64,000 bases of DNA from Maricaulaceae bacterium EIL42A08 (GTDB taxonomy: Bacteria > Pseudomonadota > Alphaproteobacteria > Caulobacterales > Maricaulaceae). The notes under the pieces were generated by a model. The model worked only from the letters and a program-made list of their open reading frames with translations, made no database searches and was not told the DNA's origin. The position numbers and the translations under genes were made by a program. Location: assembly GCA_024178355.1 (NCBI GenBank), contig JAMZNZ010000006.1:1-64000 (forward strand). The letters are read 5' to 3'. The stretch's first letter is position 1, and the number at the start of each line of letters is the position of its first letter. Positions 25,939 through 35,000 of this stretch are shown here, piece by piece.

Positions 25939-26898
25939 TCAGGCGTCCTCCGCCGAGGCTTCAAGCTCCCGCGCGCCTTCTTCACCCACCAGCGCCACAA
26001 AGGCGTCGTGCAGGTGAGGACGTCGCGGTTCGAAATGAGTGAGTTTCAAGCTTGCGTCCACACAGGCGCGCAGCACCGCCTGGGCATCGGTCCCGGGGTT
26101 GAGTGTCAAACGCCATTGGATTTCGGTCCCGTCGTCAGACCGGCTTTGCTCGGCCAGCTCGCCAAACTGGCACAGGGTCTCCTGCATGGGTTCGCCGGGC
26201 GGAGCAGCGAGGAAGACCTGACGCGGTACCTGCGCCAGTGCTTCATCGACCGTGCCATCGAACACTTTCTGGCCGCGGGCCATCAGGATGATGCGATTAC
26301 ACAGGCGCTCGGCATGTTCCATCACATGGGTGGAGAAGAGCACGGTGCGACCGGCTTCGGCCTGCTCGCGGATCATGTGCTCCAAAAGCGACTGGTTGAC
26401 CGGGTCGAGGCCTGAAAACGGCTCATCGAGGATGATGAATTCGGGCTCGTGGATAATCGCGGAGATGATCTGAACCTTCTGGGCCATCCCCTTGGACAGC
26501 TCCTTGATCTTCTTCCTGGCCGCATCGCCCAGACCGAAGCGCTCCAGATAGGCTCGCGCCCGCTTGCGGGCCTCACCGGCCGGAACGCCTTTAAGGCGCG
26601 CAAAAAAGATGATCACGGCCTCAGCCGTCATCTTGCGATAGACGCCGCGCTCTTCAGGCAGAAAGCCCACGCGATCCATGCCGGCAGCGTCGGGTGCCTG
26701 ACCAAACAGTTCGGCTCGGCCGCTATCGGGCGCGATCACACCCAGTGACATGCGCAAAGTCGTTGTTTTTCCAGCGCCATTGGGCCCCAGAAAACCGGTA
26801 ATCTCACCACGGGCCGCCTTGAAGGACACGTTACGAACCGCTGGCTTGCCGCCAAAGCTTTTCGTCAGGCCCTCCACCTCCAGGGCGTATTCAGTCAT
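25939..26898 (-). CDS. ABC transporter ATP-binding protein (NatA-like)
   Basis: The 319-aa ATPase shows Walker A GPNGAGKTT (about residues 38-46), an LSKGMAQK signature in place of LSGGQ, Walker B FIILDEPFSGLDP and the switch His in STHVMEHA. The LSKGM signature and the C-terminal extension after residue 215 are usual for the NatA/YhaQ group that pairs with NatB permeases. It is the first gene of a two-gene operon with the permease and energises export. It diverges from the DUF1499 gene across a 102-bp gap. Confidence 0.93.
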   Translation of the reverse strand: MTEYALEVEGLTKSFGGKPAVRNVSFKAARGEITGFLGPNGAGKTTTLRMSLGVIAPDSGRAELFGQAPDAAGMDRVGFLPEERGVYRKMTAEAVIIFFARLKGVPAGEARKRARAYLERFGLGDAARKKIKELSKGMAQKVQIISAIIHEPEFIILDEPFSGLDPVNQSLLEHMIREQAEAGRTVLFSTHVMEHAERLCNRIILMARGQKVFDGTVDEALAQVPRQVFLAAPPGEPMQETLCQFGELAEQSRSDDGTEIQWRLTLNPGTDAQAVLRACVDASLKLTHFEPRRPHLHDAFVALVGEEGARELEASAEDA

Positions 26899-27000
26899 GG
26901 CTCGATCCCTGTTGTTAACGCTGTATCGTGTTTAGGGTGTAATGAAAGCCTGATCCAGTTTTCAATCAGGATCCCGTGCCCGAACAGCTAAGGACCCCTC

Positions 27001-27402
27001 ATGGCTGATCAAACCTTTCCGATCGATTTCGCCACGCTGGAGCTGACCAGCAAGCCCAATCAGTTTCTGGTGCTGCCCGAAGGCTTCACCGCCCGGTCAA
27101 AGGCCCACCACACCAGCCGGGTGTGGCGTGGCACCGACCCGGCCACCCTGCTGGCAAACTTCAAGAGCGTCGCGCTGGATGCGCCGCGCACTGAAGTCAC
27201 CAACGAAAACGAGACCCAGGTCGAGCTTTGCCAGAAAAGCGCGCTGTTCAAATTCCCTGACTTCATCACCGTAGAAGCGGTGGAAGTGCCCGGCGGTTCA
27301 GCGCTGTGCGTCTACTCACGCTCAAAGGTCGGCTATTCCGATCTCGGCGTGAACGCCAAACGGATCCAGGGCTGGCTGGAACAACTGGACGTGCGTCTGT
27401 AG
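27001..27402 (+). CDS. DUF1499 family protein
   Basis: This 133-aa protein fits DUF1499: a start rich in small beta elements (SKPNQFLVLPEGF), RGTDPATLLANFKSVALDAPRTEV, KSALFKFPDFITVEAVEVPGGSALCVYSRSKVGYSDLGVNAKRIQGWLEQL. The YSRSxxGYSDxGxNxxRxxxW block is the family signature. There is no signal peptide, unlike some members. The biochemical role is unknown. It converges on the DinB-like gene with 6 bp between stops. Confidence 0.87.
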   Translation: MADQTFPIDFATLELTSKPNQFLVLPEGFTARSKAHHTSRVWRGTDPATLLANFKSVALDAPRTEVTNENETQVELCQKSALFKFPDFITVEAVEVPGGSALCVYSRSKVGYSDLGVNAKRIQGWLEQLDVRL

Positions 27403-27408
27403 CGCCAA

Positions 27409-27957
27409 TCAGGCCGTCGGCAGCGCGAAGTATAGAAGATCAAGCGCCGGCGGCTCTGCCACCCCGAGCTGTCGCATCATCTGTGTGGCCTGACCGCGAT
27501 GATGGGTCTGGTGATTGAGCAGATGAGACAGGATCACCTGACGCGGCAGGACTTTGTCCTCGCCGCGGGTGTTGGTGTAGGCAAGCTCCGATGCCAGCAC
27601 CGCATCATCCAGTGTCGCGACAAAGTCTGACAGGCGCTGGTCCTCAGCCTCGCGGGCCTCACGCAGATCTTCAAACTTCTCGTAGTGGATCGCAGTCAGC
27701 GTGGTGGGCAGCGGCCCCTCCCCGGTCAGGCGATGAAGCCAGATGCGATCAGCCCCGATCAGATGGTTCAACGTGCCATGCAGGCTGCCGAAATAGCCTT
27801 TGATATCGCGCTTGCGCTCAAAGTCTGTCAGCGCGGTGGCGGCATCGTATAGGCGGGCATTGGCCCAGGCGTTGTAAGACGCAAGACGCTTGAAATGATC
27901 CAGCACGGCAGTCCAACTCTTGTTGCTCGGCCCCCATGATGCAAAGTCTTGAGCCAT
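27409..27957 (-). CDS. DinB family protein
   Basis: This 182-aa four-helix-bundle protein carries the DinB metal triad: His in TLNHLIGADRIWLHRL (about residue 64) and the pair in LLNHQTHHRGQ (about 150-155). Relatives include bacillithiol and mycothiol S-transferases and maleylpyruvate-isomerase-type enzymes; the thiol partner here is unknown. ATG 27957 overlaps the divergent DksA-like start by two bases. GTG 27906 (VLDHFKRLASYNAWANARL) is a plausible alternative start that matches the usual family N-terminus better and would free the junction. Confidence 0.87.
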   Translation of the reverse strand: MAQDFASWGPSNKSWTAVLDHFKRLASYNAWANARLYDAATALTDFERKRDIKGYFGSLHGTLNHLIGADRIWLHRLTGEGPLPTTLTAIHYEKFEDLREAREAEDQRLSDFVATLDDAVLASELAYTNTRGEDKVLPRQVILSHLLNHQTHHRGQATQMMRQLGVAEPPALDLLYFALPTA

Positions 27958-28285
27958 GACGGAACCGGAAAATACCGCGCGTGACCGCTTATTAGGTTTA
28001 AAGGCCGAATTGATCAGCCTGTCTGAGACCGCTTCCGACGATCGAAAGCCGGTCGGGCTGGACCAGCAATCGGTGGGCCGCCTGTCGCGCCAGGACAGTC
28101 TTCAGGTGCAAGCCATGGCCAAGGCCGCCGATGCCCGCCGCGCCCAGGAAATCCGCCGCATCGAGGCTGCGCTCGCCCGTCTTGATGAGGGCGAATACGG
28201 CTTCTGTGTCGAATGCGGCGAGGAGATTGCACCCAAAAGGCTGGAAATTGACCCAGCCGCGCCGCGGTGTTCAGGATGTGCATGA
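27956..28285 (+). CDS. TraR/DksA-type zinc-finger protein
   Basis: The 109-aa protein has a helical N-terminal two-thirds and a C-terminal C4 zinc finger, CVECGEEI...APRCSGCA (Cys-x2-Cys-x17-Cys-x2-Cys). This is the TraR/DksA/YbiI layout. Such proteins enter the RNA polymerase secondary channel; short forms lack the full coiled coil, and their effect on transcription varies. The start codon overlaps that of the divergent DinB-like gene (CATG), so the true start of one of the two may be further in. The 97-bp compound repeat begins 70 bp downstream. Confidence 0.85.
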   Translation: MTEPENTARDRLLGLKAELISLSETASDDRKPVGLDQQSVGRLSRQDSLQVQAMAKAADARRAQEIRRIEAALARLDEGEYGFCVECGEEIAPKRLEIDPAAPRCSGCA

Positions 28286-28354
28286 TTTTGCTTGTCCTCA
28301 GGGACATCTGTCCCTTCGGGTCCGGGGTGCTAAATCCTGAAGCCGCCATCCCAC

Positions 28355-28451
28355 TGTCATCCCCCGGCTAGTCCGGGGGACCCATTCTGTGACGGTTCAG
28401 TCTGTTCCAGCCCAACCGGCATGGGTGGCCCGAATAAATCGGGCCATGACA
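28355..28451 (+). repeat. 97-bp compound palindromic repeat, copy 1
   Basis: This element starts TGTCATCCCCCGG and ends GGGCCATGACA. It has two internal hairpins (CCCCCGGCTAGTCCGGGGG and GGCCCGAATAAATCGGGCC) and a conserved middle, GACCCATTCTGTGACG. Two further copies lie at 31804-31900 (inverted) and 45526-45621. It follows the DksA-like gene and may end its transcript. The remaining bases to 28557 contain only another short hairpin (CGAGCCCACCGGGCTCG, 28478-28494). Confidence 0.85.
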
Positions 28452-28557
28452 GGGATAAGGTGAATAACGCAAGTCTACGAGCCCACCGGGCTCGCAAGGG
28501 CGACCGCCCGCTCGCAGCGTCAGCGAGGACTACCGAGCGGAAGGGGGGCAGGACAGG

Positions 28558-29172
28558 TTAAACCGCACTCCCCGCATAATTGAACGCGGCAAACTTGGGT
28601 GATTTGGGCAGGTAGTCCGCCGTCAGATGTTCGATCTTGAACCCGGCCTCTTCAATCATCTGGTCAGGCTTGCGGGTCAGGTGGCATCCACCGGCCATGG
28701 GTTTCCAGATCGGCTCAATCCGCCGCTGCCATTTGGCCACCGCTTCATCGGGGGCTGCGCCATGTTCTGAGAACAAAAGCTTGCCGCCCGGCTTCAACAC
28801 CCGGCGCATCTGTTTTAGCGCGGTCGCCGCATCCGGGATCGTGCAGGCGGTATAGGTCAGCACCACAGTATCGACGCTGTGATCATCAAGCGGAATGTCT
28901 TCACCGGGAAGGCCCAGCCATTCGATATCCAGAGACGAGGCGTCAACCGCCCTGGCCGCCTTGCGGCGCATGCCCTCGCTGGGCTCCAGCGCGAACAGGT
29001 GATCGACTTTCCCAGGATCGTAAAAGCCCAGATTGGTGCCCGACCCGAAACCGATTTCCAGAACGCGCCCCTCAGCGGCCGGAACGACCAGGCTGCGCTG
29101 CTTCATGATTTGTGGGCTGGCACAGGCAAAGCCGATCAGGTGGGGCAGAATATGATTTTCATAAAAGGACAT
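28558..29172 (-). CDS. Class I SAM-dependent methyltransferase
   Basis: This 204-aa protein has motif I VLEIGFGSGTNLGFY (about residues 37-51), the acidic FALEPSEGM, the VDTVVLTYTACTIPD motif-II region and LKQMRRVLKPGGKLLFSEHG. The FCPIPD-like TACTIPD, together with the overall layout, points to the METTL7/thiol-S-methyltransferase-like group or phospholipid methyltransferases. There is no signal peptide. It sits alone between two repeat regions; the substrate is not evident. Confidence 0.87.
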   Translation of the reverse strand: MSFYENHILPHLIGFACASPQIMKQRSLVVPAAEGRVLEIGFGSGTNLGFYDPGKVDHLFALEPSEGMRRKAARAVDASSLDIEWLGLPGEDIPLDDHSVDTVVLTYTACTIPDAATALKQMRRVLKPGGKLLFSEHGAAPDEAVAKWQRRIEPIWKPMAGGCHLTRKPDQMIEEAGFKIEHLTADYLPKSPKFAAFNYAGSAV

Positions 29173-29188
29173 ACGCGCAAACTAGCGC

Positions 29189-29464
29189 CTAAGGCTCGCC
29201 AGGGAAACTCTCCACAAACTCGATCTTGAAATCTGGAAAGCTGGTGACGAATTGCACGGTGAAATCGGGAAAGCTGTCCACAAATTCCCATTCCCCACAG
29301 CTATCGGCAAAGCTCTCGACCGCGCGCACTTTCAGATCGGAGAAGCTCTCCACGATCTGAACCTTGAAGTCCGGAAAGCTGTCGACAACCTGCACCTCGC
29401 CATAAAGCGGCACGCCGTTGAAGGCGCAGTTTTCGATGTCGTCGAGGATCAGGGCTTCGAGCAT
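29189..29464 (-). CDS. Septoil-knot (7_1 knot) repeat protein
   Basis: This protein of about 91 aa is built from a tandem beta motif with consensus V-x-x-V-x-S-F-x-D-F/L: VQVVDSFPDFKVQIVESFSDLKV, a break with a Cys (SCGEWEF), then FVDSFPDFTVQFVTSFPDFKIEFVESFPG. This matches the Septknot family, which is predicted to form a 7_1 knotted beta fold and often has an export signal. The start at ATG 29464 gives MLEALILDDIENCAFNG without a clear signal peptide. The frame is open further upstream to 29605 but enters a repeat and has no family support. Two Cys could form a disulfide. Role unknown. Confidence 0.75.
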   Translation of the reverse strand: MLEALILDDIENCAFNGVPLYGEVQVVDSFPDFKVQIVESFSDLKVRAVESFADSCGEWEFVDSFPDFTVQFVTSFPDFKIEFVESFPGEP

Positions 29465-29542
29465 TGCGTGACAGTGCTTGCGCGCTGCTGAACGGCGGAT
29501 GAAGCATCGCCGGAACCAAAAATAAGGTGCCGCGTGGATGCC

Positions 29543-29668
29543 CCCTCTCCCCCTTGGCCAAGGGGGAGAGGGTAAGGATGAGGGGGTGCGTTTGAATGGG
29601 CTCATGACGGGCCGGATGAAATGTCGAAAGACCCCTCACCTGACCTCTCCCCTTCAGAAAGGGAGAGG
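29543..29668. repeat. CCCTCTCCC-type palindromes
   Basis: A perfect 30-bp palindrome centred on TTGGCCAA (29543-29572) and a smaller hairpin, CCTCTCCC / GGGAGAGG (29644-29668), enclose about 70 bp. Such CCCTCTCCC elements are scattered in many proteobacterial genomes between genes. They fill most of 29465-29783, where no gene is seen. Confidence 0.7.
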
Positions 29669-29783
29669 GATGGCCACAGCGTCGAAAGAACGTGCCTCCA
29701 ACTTCACCCGCCCCCTCGCCATCTTGAACCGCCCTCGCTAGGGTCTGGCGCAAATCAATTCGCCACATCGGGGAGGAATATCG

Positions 29784-30563
29784 ATGGCTGACAAGGATCT
29801 TTCGCTGGACGGTAAAGTCGCACTGGTGGCCGGGGCCAGCCGGGGCATTGGCGAAGCGGCGGCCAAGCGCCTGGCGCGCAATGGGGCGATGGTCATCTGC
29901 TCCAGCCGCAAGATCGGCGATTGTGAGCGCGTGGCCAATGAAATCATCGAGGCAGGCGGCCAGGCCCGCGCCATGGTCCTGCACCTGGGCGAAGCTGAAC
30001 ACCGCGAAGCGGCCATCGCCAACATCAAGGACACCGAAGGCCGACTGGATATTCTGATCAATAACGGCGCGACTTCACCGCATTTTGGTGAAGCCATCGA
30101 TTGCCCTGACTCAGCCTGGGACAAGACGTTTGATGTGAACGTCAAAGGGCCGTTCTACCTGTCCTCGCTGGCCATCAAGGAATTCATGAAGCCACAAATG
30201 TCCGGGGCCATCGTCAATGTCGCCTCGATCAACGGCATGCGTCCGGGCTTCTTCCAGGGTGTGTATTCCATCACCAAGGCGTCGGTCATCTCCATGACCC
30301 AGGTGCTGGCCCAGGAATGCGGCGGCTTTGGCGTTCGCGTGAACGCGCTTTGCCCTGGCCTGACCGAAACCAAGCTGGCTTCGGCCCTGACCGGCAATCC
30401 GGAGCTGGAAGACATGATGAAGCGTAACTTCTCCATCCAGCGCGTGGGCCAGCCTGAAGATATGGCCGCGGCAATCCATTATCTCGCCAGCGATGCCTCC
30501 AGCTACATGACCGGCCAGTGCCATATTGTGGATGGCGGCATCACCGCGCGCGGACCGCTTTGA
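29784..30563 (+). CDS. SDR family oxidoreductase
   Basis: The 259-aa enzyme shows the classical short-chain dehydrogenase set. These are GASRGIGEAAAKRL (TGxxxGxG cofactor motif near residue 17), NNGA in the NNAG position, VASINGMRPG (Ser), YSITKASVISMTQ (YxxxK catalytic pair), CPGLTETKLA, and a C-terminal IVDGGITA. GGGAGGA precedes the ATG. It is likely NADP(H)-dependent and resembles 3-oxoacyl-ACP/glucose dehydrogenase-like members without a firm substrate. The kynureninase gene starts 4 bp after its stop, so they are one operon. Confidence 0.9.
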   Translation: MADKDLSLDGKVALVAGASRGIGEAAAKRLARNGAMVICSSRKIGDCERVANEIIEAGGQARAMVLHLGEAEHREAAIANIKDTEGRLDILINNGATSPHFGEAIDCPDSAWDKTFDVNVKGPFYLSSLAIKEFMKPQMSGAIVNVASINGMRPGFFQGVYSITKASVISMTQVLAQECGGFGVRVNALCPGLTETKLASALTGNPELEDMMKRNFSIQRVGQPEDMAAAIHYLASDASSYMTGQCHIVDGGITARGPL

Positions 30564-30567
30564 TCCC

Positions 30568-31779
30568 ATGTTGACCCGCGACGACTGCCTGGCGCTGGAT
30601 GCTGCTGATCCGCTTGCGAAAAAGCGCAATGAATTCTCTATGCCCGAAGGTGTCATCTATCTCGATGGCAATTCGCTGGGCGTGCCGCCGAAAGCCGCGC
30701 TGGAGCGTTTGCGCCATACTGCCGAAACCGAATGGGGCGTGGGCCTGATCCGGTCCTGGAATGACGCGGGCTGGATGGACCTGCCCCAGACACTCGGCGC
30801 AAAGCTTGCCCGGCTGATGGGGGTAGGCACCGACGAAGTGCTGGCGGTGGATACCGTCACCATCAATCTTTTCAAGCTGGCCGGGGCGCTGCTGGGGCGC
30901 ACACCCGGCGGTATTGCCGCTGAACAGGGTGAATTTCCCACCGACAACCATGTGATGGAGGGCCTGTCGCGCTTTACCGGGGCCCACATGCACCGCGTGC
31001 CGCCAGGCACCCGACCCAAAGACCTGCCTGAAGGCGTCACCGTCTTCATCAAGAGCGGCGTGCATTATCGCTCGGCTGAAATCGCCGATTTTGAAGGCTA
31101 TGAACGCGAAGCGGCCCAGCGCGGTATCGCCATCATCTGGGATTTGAGCCACGCCACAGGTCTGGTGGACCTGAAGCTGAAAGATTGGGGCGCGAAATAC
31201 GCGGTGGGCTGCGGGTATAAATTCCTGTCCGGCGGTCCGGGCGCTCCCGCCTTCCTTTATTGCGATGCCGGCGAAAATGGCGTGCTGGAACATCCAATCC
31301 CGGGCTGGCTGGGCCATAAGCGGCCCTTCGGCTTTGAAGACGCGTACGAGCCAGACAGCTCCATCGTGCGCTGGCGCACCAGCTCACCGCCGATCCTGGG
31401 GCTCGCGGCGCTGGATGGAGCCGTCAGCGTTTATGACGATGTGGACATGGCCGAGGTCGAGGCCAAAGCACAAAAGCTGGGCGATCTGTTTATTGAGCGC
31501 GCCAATGCGCTGGGCCTGCAGATTGCCTGCGCCGGTGTGGGCCAGCGTCGCGGCGGTCACGTGGTGATCTCCCACGATGACGGCTACGCCATCGTACAGG
31601 CCCTGATTGCCCGCAATATCATCGGCGATTTCCGCGAGCCGGACATCATGCGCTTCGGCTTCAACCCGCTTTATAACGGCTACACAGAGGTCTTTGATGC
31701 CGGGCTGGCGCTGGCAGAGGTGATCGAAACCCGCCAGTGGGATCAGCCGCAGTTTACGGCGAAGAAGGCCGTAACCTAA
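30568..31779 (+). CDS. kynU: Kynureninase
   Basis: The 403-aa PLP enzyme matches kynureninase throughout: YLDGNSLGVPP, W-x-D-AGW, FPTDNHVMEGL, AIIWDLSHATGLVDL (PLP-contacting Asp192), GYKFLSGGPGAPAFLY with the Schiff-base Lys218, and W-R-TSSPPILGLAAL. It cleaves kynurenine or 3-hydroxykynurenine to anthranilate or its 3-hydroxy form plus alanine. Start ATG 30568 gives the normal N-terminus. No tryptophan dioxygenase or kynurenine formamidase gene is in the window. The SDR upstream is translationally close, with an unclear link to the pathway. Confidence 0.95.
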   Translation: MLTRDDCLALDAADPLAKKRNEFSMPEGVIYLDGNSLGVPPKAALERLRHTAETEWGVGLIRSWNDAGWMDLPQTLGAKLARLMGVGTDEVLAVDTVTINLFKLAGALLGRTPGGIAAEQGEFPTDNHVMEGLSRFTGAHMHRVPPGTRPKDLPEGVTVFIKSGVHYRSAEIADFEGYEREAAQRGIAIIWDLSHATGLVDLKLKDWGAKYAVGCGYKFLSGGPGAPAFLYCDAGENGVLEHPIPGWLGHKRPFGFEDAYEPDSSIVRWRTSSPPILGLAALDGAVSVYDDVDMAEVEAKAQKLGDLFIERANALGLQIACAGVGQRRGGHVVISHDDGYAIVQALIARNIIGDFREPDIMRFGFNPLYNGYTEVFDAGLALAEVIETRQWDQPQFTAKKAVT

Positions 31780-31803
31780 GGCGTCTCTCAGATGCTAAAA
31801 CCA

Positions 31804-31900
31804 TGTCATGGCCCGGCTTGTCGGGGCCACCCATTCCGGTCGGGTTGAGGCTGGGACAGACGTCACAGAATGGGTCCCCCGGATGAACCGGGGGATGACA
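31804..31900 (-). repeat. 97-bp compound palindromic repeat, copy 2 (inverted)
   Basis: Reverse-complement copy of the element at 28355, again 97 bp between TGTCAT and ATGACA ends. The hairpins and the ACCCATTCTGTGACG centre are conserved. It lies 25 bp after the kynU stop and upstream of the alpha-2-macroglobulin gene. Confidence 0.85.
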
Positions 31901-32039
31901 GGTTGGCGGTAAGCGACCCTCCCCATCAAGGGAGGGAAAAGGCTCCAAACCAAAATCTCCCAACTCCTGCCTTGGCTTTGCCGAATTGTATGCCATTCTG
32001 CCTGACGGGAATGCATTAACGGCAGGCAGGAGCGACTTC

Positions 32040-35000
32040 ATGCGCATTTGGGCTCATTTCACCGGGGCAGCATGCGCTGCTCTGCTCGTGGCAGCATGTG
32101 GAAATGAGGGCGGTAGCCCGCCAGCACCCTCGCCTGACGGAGCCCCACTCGAAGCGCGGTCAGCCGACGCGCCGCGCGCAGAAGCTGACGTCAGCACATC
32201 CTTTGAATATCTGCGCTTCAGCGTCGATGCCTCGGCGGCCACGCCAGAGCTTTGCCTGACCTTCTCCGCTCCACTGGATCCGGCGGTAGACTATAGCCCC
32301 TATCTGGCGATCGATGATGCGGTTGCGGTGTCTGTGAGCGGGTCTGAGCTGTGCCTGGGCGGTCTGTCCTATGGCGGCTCCCACGCGATCACCTTGCGCG
32401 AAGGCCTGCCCGCAGCCGATGGCCGGGCGCTGGAGCGCGACATCCAGACTGAACTGAGCTTTGAGGACCGGCCGCCACGCGTGGCCTTTTCCGGTAATGG
32501 CATCATCCTGCCGCGCGTTGATGCCGACGGGCTGGCAATTGAAACAGTAAATGTGGACGAGGTTGAGGTCACCGTGCGCCGGGTCAATGACCGGGCTCTG
32601 GTCTTCCGCCAGATCGGGGAGGGCTACACGGCCGGGCGCGGAGAGTGGTACTGGTCGGGGGGCAATGAAAGCCCCGGCGAGCTGGGCGTCACCGTCTTTG
32701 AAGGCCGGGTGGGGACTGAAGGCGCGCCCAACGCTCGTGAAATCACCGTGCTGCCCGTGGCGGAGATGCTCGGCACGCTGCAGCCTGGCGCATACTACGT
32801 CTCGCTGCGCGATGCGACGGCCATTGACCAGAATCAGCGCCAGGACCCGGCCAGGGCCGCGCGCTGGCTGATCGTCACCGATCTTGCCTTTACCGCCTAT
32901 CGAGGAGAAACCGGCCTTGATGTCGTCGTGCGCTCGCTCGACACCGCAGCGCCTGTGGCCGGCGTTGAGGTGCAGCTGGTGTCCCGTGCCAATGAGATTC
33001 TGGCGACCGCGCGGTCTGGCCGCGACGGGCGCGTTCGCTTTGATGCGCCGCTTCTGGCCGGTGATGAGGGCGATGCCCCCCGGCTTCTGACCGGCTATGG
33101 CCCGGCGGGCGACTTTGCCATCCTCGATCTCAATCGCTCCCCGGTGGACCTCAGCGATGAGCCGATCGGCGGACGTCGCCCATCCGGCGCTGTGGAGTCT
33201 TATGTCTACCTCGATCGCGGGATCTACCGCCCCGGTGAGACCGTGCAGGCCAGCGCGCTTCTGCGCGGGCCGGCAGGCAATGCAATCGAGGATCGGGCCG
33301 GCGCGCTGATGGTCTACCAGCCCAATGGTCTGGAACAGGCGCGCCATCGCTTTGAGCGCGCGGAAGATGCTGGCGGCATCGTGCACAGCTTTGACATCCC
33401 CAGCGCCGCCGCTCGGGGTAGCTGGCGCATCGCAACCCAGATCGACGGTATCGGTCAGGTGGGCAGCGTCAGCTTCCAGGTGGAAGACTTCGTGCCCCAG
33501 CGCGTGGCGCTTGAGCTCGACACCGAAACTCAGACCCCGCTGCGCGCTGGCGAAACGCGCATGATCGACGCCAATGTGCGCTTCCTTTATGGCGCGCCGG
33601 GCGCAGGCCTGCCCCTTGAAGGCGAAGGCCGCCTGCAGCGTGAGCCCAATCCCTTCCCGCAGTGGCAGGGCTTTAGCTTTGGTCTGCATGATGAGCGCTT
33701 TTCCGAGCTGTTTGTGCCGTTTGAGCCCACCGTCGCGGACGGGGCGGGCAATGCACAAATCCCCGTCACCATGGGACGGCGAGGCTCTGACTCCACCCTG
33801 CCGCTGCGTGTGCGCGCCGTGGTGCGGGTACAGGAGCCCGGCGGTCGGGCCGTTGCCGACGATGTTCGCATCCCCTATCGCCCGCGCGACCTCTATGTCG
33901 GCCTCAGCGCCGCTTTTGAGGGCCGGGTCCGCCGCAATCAGAACGCCAGCTTCTCCCTCATCGGCGTCGATGCCATGGGTGAGGCGCGCGAGACAGAGTT
34001 CGCCTGGCGCCTGGTGCGCCGCGACTATGAATACGACTGGTATCGCACCGATGGCGGTGAGTGGCGCTGGCGCCGGTCAGAGCGCATTGTGCCCATCAGT
34101 GAGGGCGTGGGCATGACTGAAGGCGGAGAGCCCGCCACGGTCACGACGCCTCAGCTTGATTGGGGCAATTATCGCCTGATCGTGTCGGTGGATGGCGAGG
34201 ATATCGCCTCGCGCGCCTTCTGGGTTGGCTGGGGCGGTCAGACGCGCACCGGCGATCCGGCCCCCGATCAGGTTCAGGTCTCTGGCCCTGACGTGCCGGT
34301 CAGCGTCGGAGACACCACCAGCGTCGTCATTCAGGCGCCTTATGCCGGCCTTGCCGATATCGTTGTGGCCACTGACCGGGTGCAGAGCGTCCAGCAGGTG
34401 GTCTTGAGCAATGGCGGCGTCGAAGTTGAATTGCCCGTTACCGCAGACTGGGGCCAGGGCACCTATGTCATGGTCACCGTGCACACGCCGCGTGATCCGG
34501 TGGACCAGCCCTTGCCACGCCGCGCGGTGGGCGTGACCTACATTCCGGTCGACATTGGCGCGCGCACCTTTGAGGTCTCTCTTACCGCGCCAGACGTGGT
34601 GGCGCCCAATCAGAGCCTTGAGATCGAAATTGCCGCTGAGGGCGGTCCGCGCGAGGCGGTTTATCTAACGCTGGCGGCCGTGGATGAGGGCGTGCTCCTG
34701 CTGACCGGGCATCAATCACCCGACCCGGTAGCTGCGCTTCTTGGCAAGGAAGAGCTGGGCGTTGATCTGCTCGACGATTATGGCCGCGTCCTTGATCCCA
34801 ACCAAGGCGCAGCCGCCGCGCTACGCTCTGGTGGTGACCAGATTGGCGGCGCAGGCCTGTCGGTGGTGCCCACCCGCACGGTCGCCCTGTTCTCAGGAAA
34901 GGTGGATCTGGGCCGCGATGGTCGAGGCGTTGTGACGCTCGATCTGCCCGACTTTAATGGCGAGCTGCGCCTGATGGCAGTGGCCTGGTCTGAGACCGGG

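Noticed and set aside
29465-29605. N-terminal extension of the septoil-knot gene
   Set aside because: It runs into the CCCTCTCCC palindrome, so the frame there is incidental.
29543-29668. Possible CRISPR or tandem array
   Set aside because: Only two dissimilar palindromes; no regular spacers. No CRISPR-like spacing was seen elsewhere in the window.
32160-33758. 532-codon open frame on the minus strand
   Set aside because: It is antisense to the macroglobulin gene in high-GC DNA, where long antisense frames are expected.
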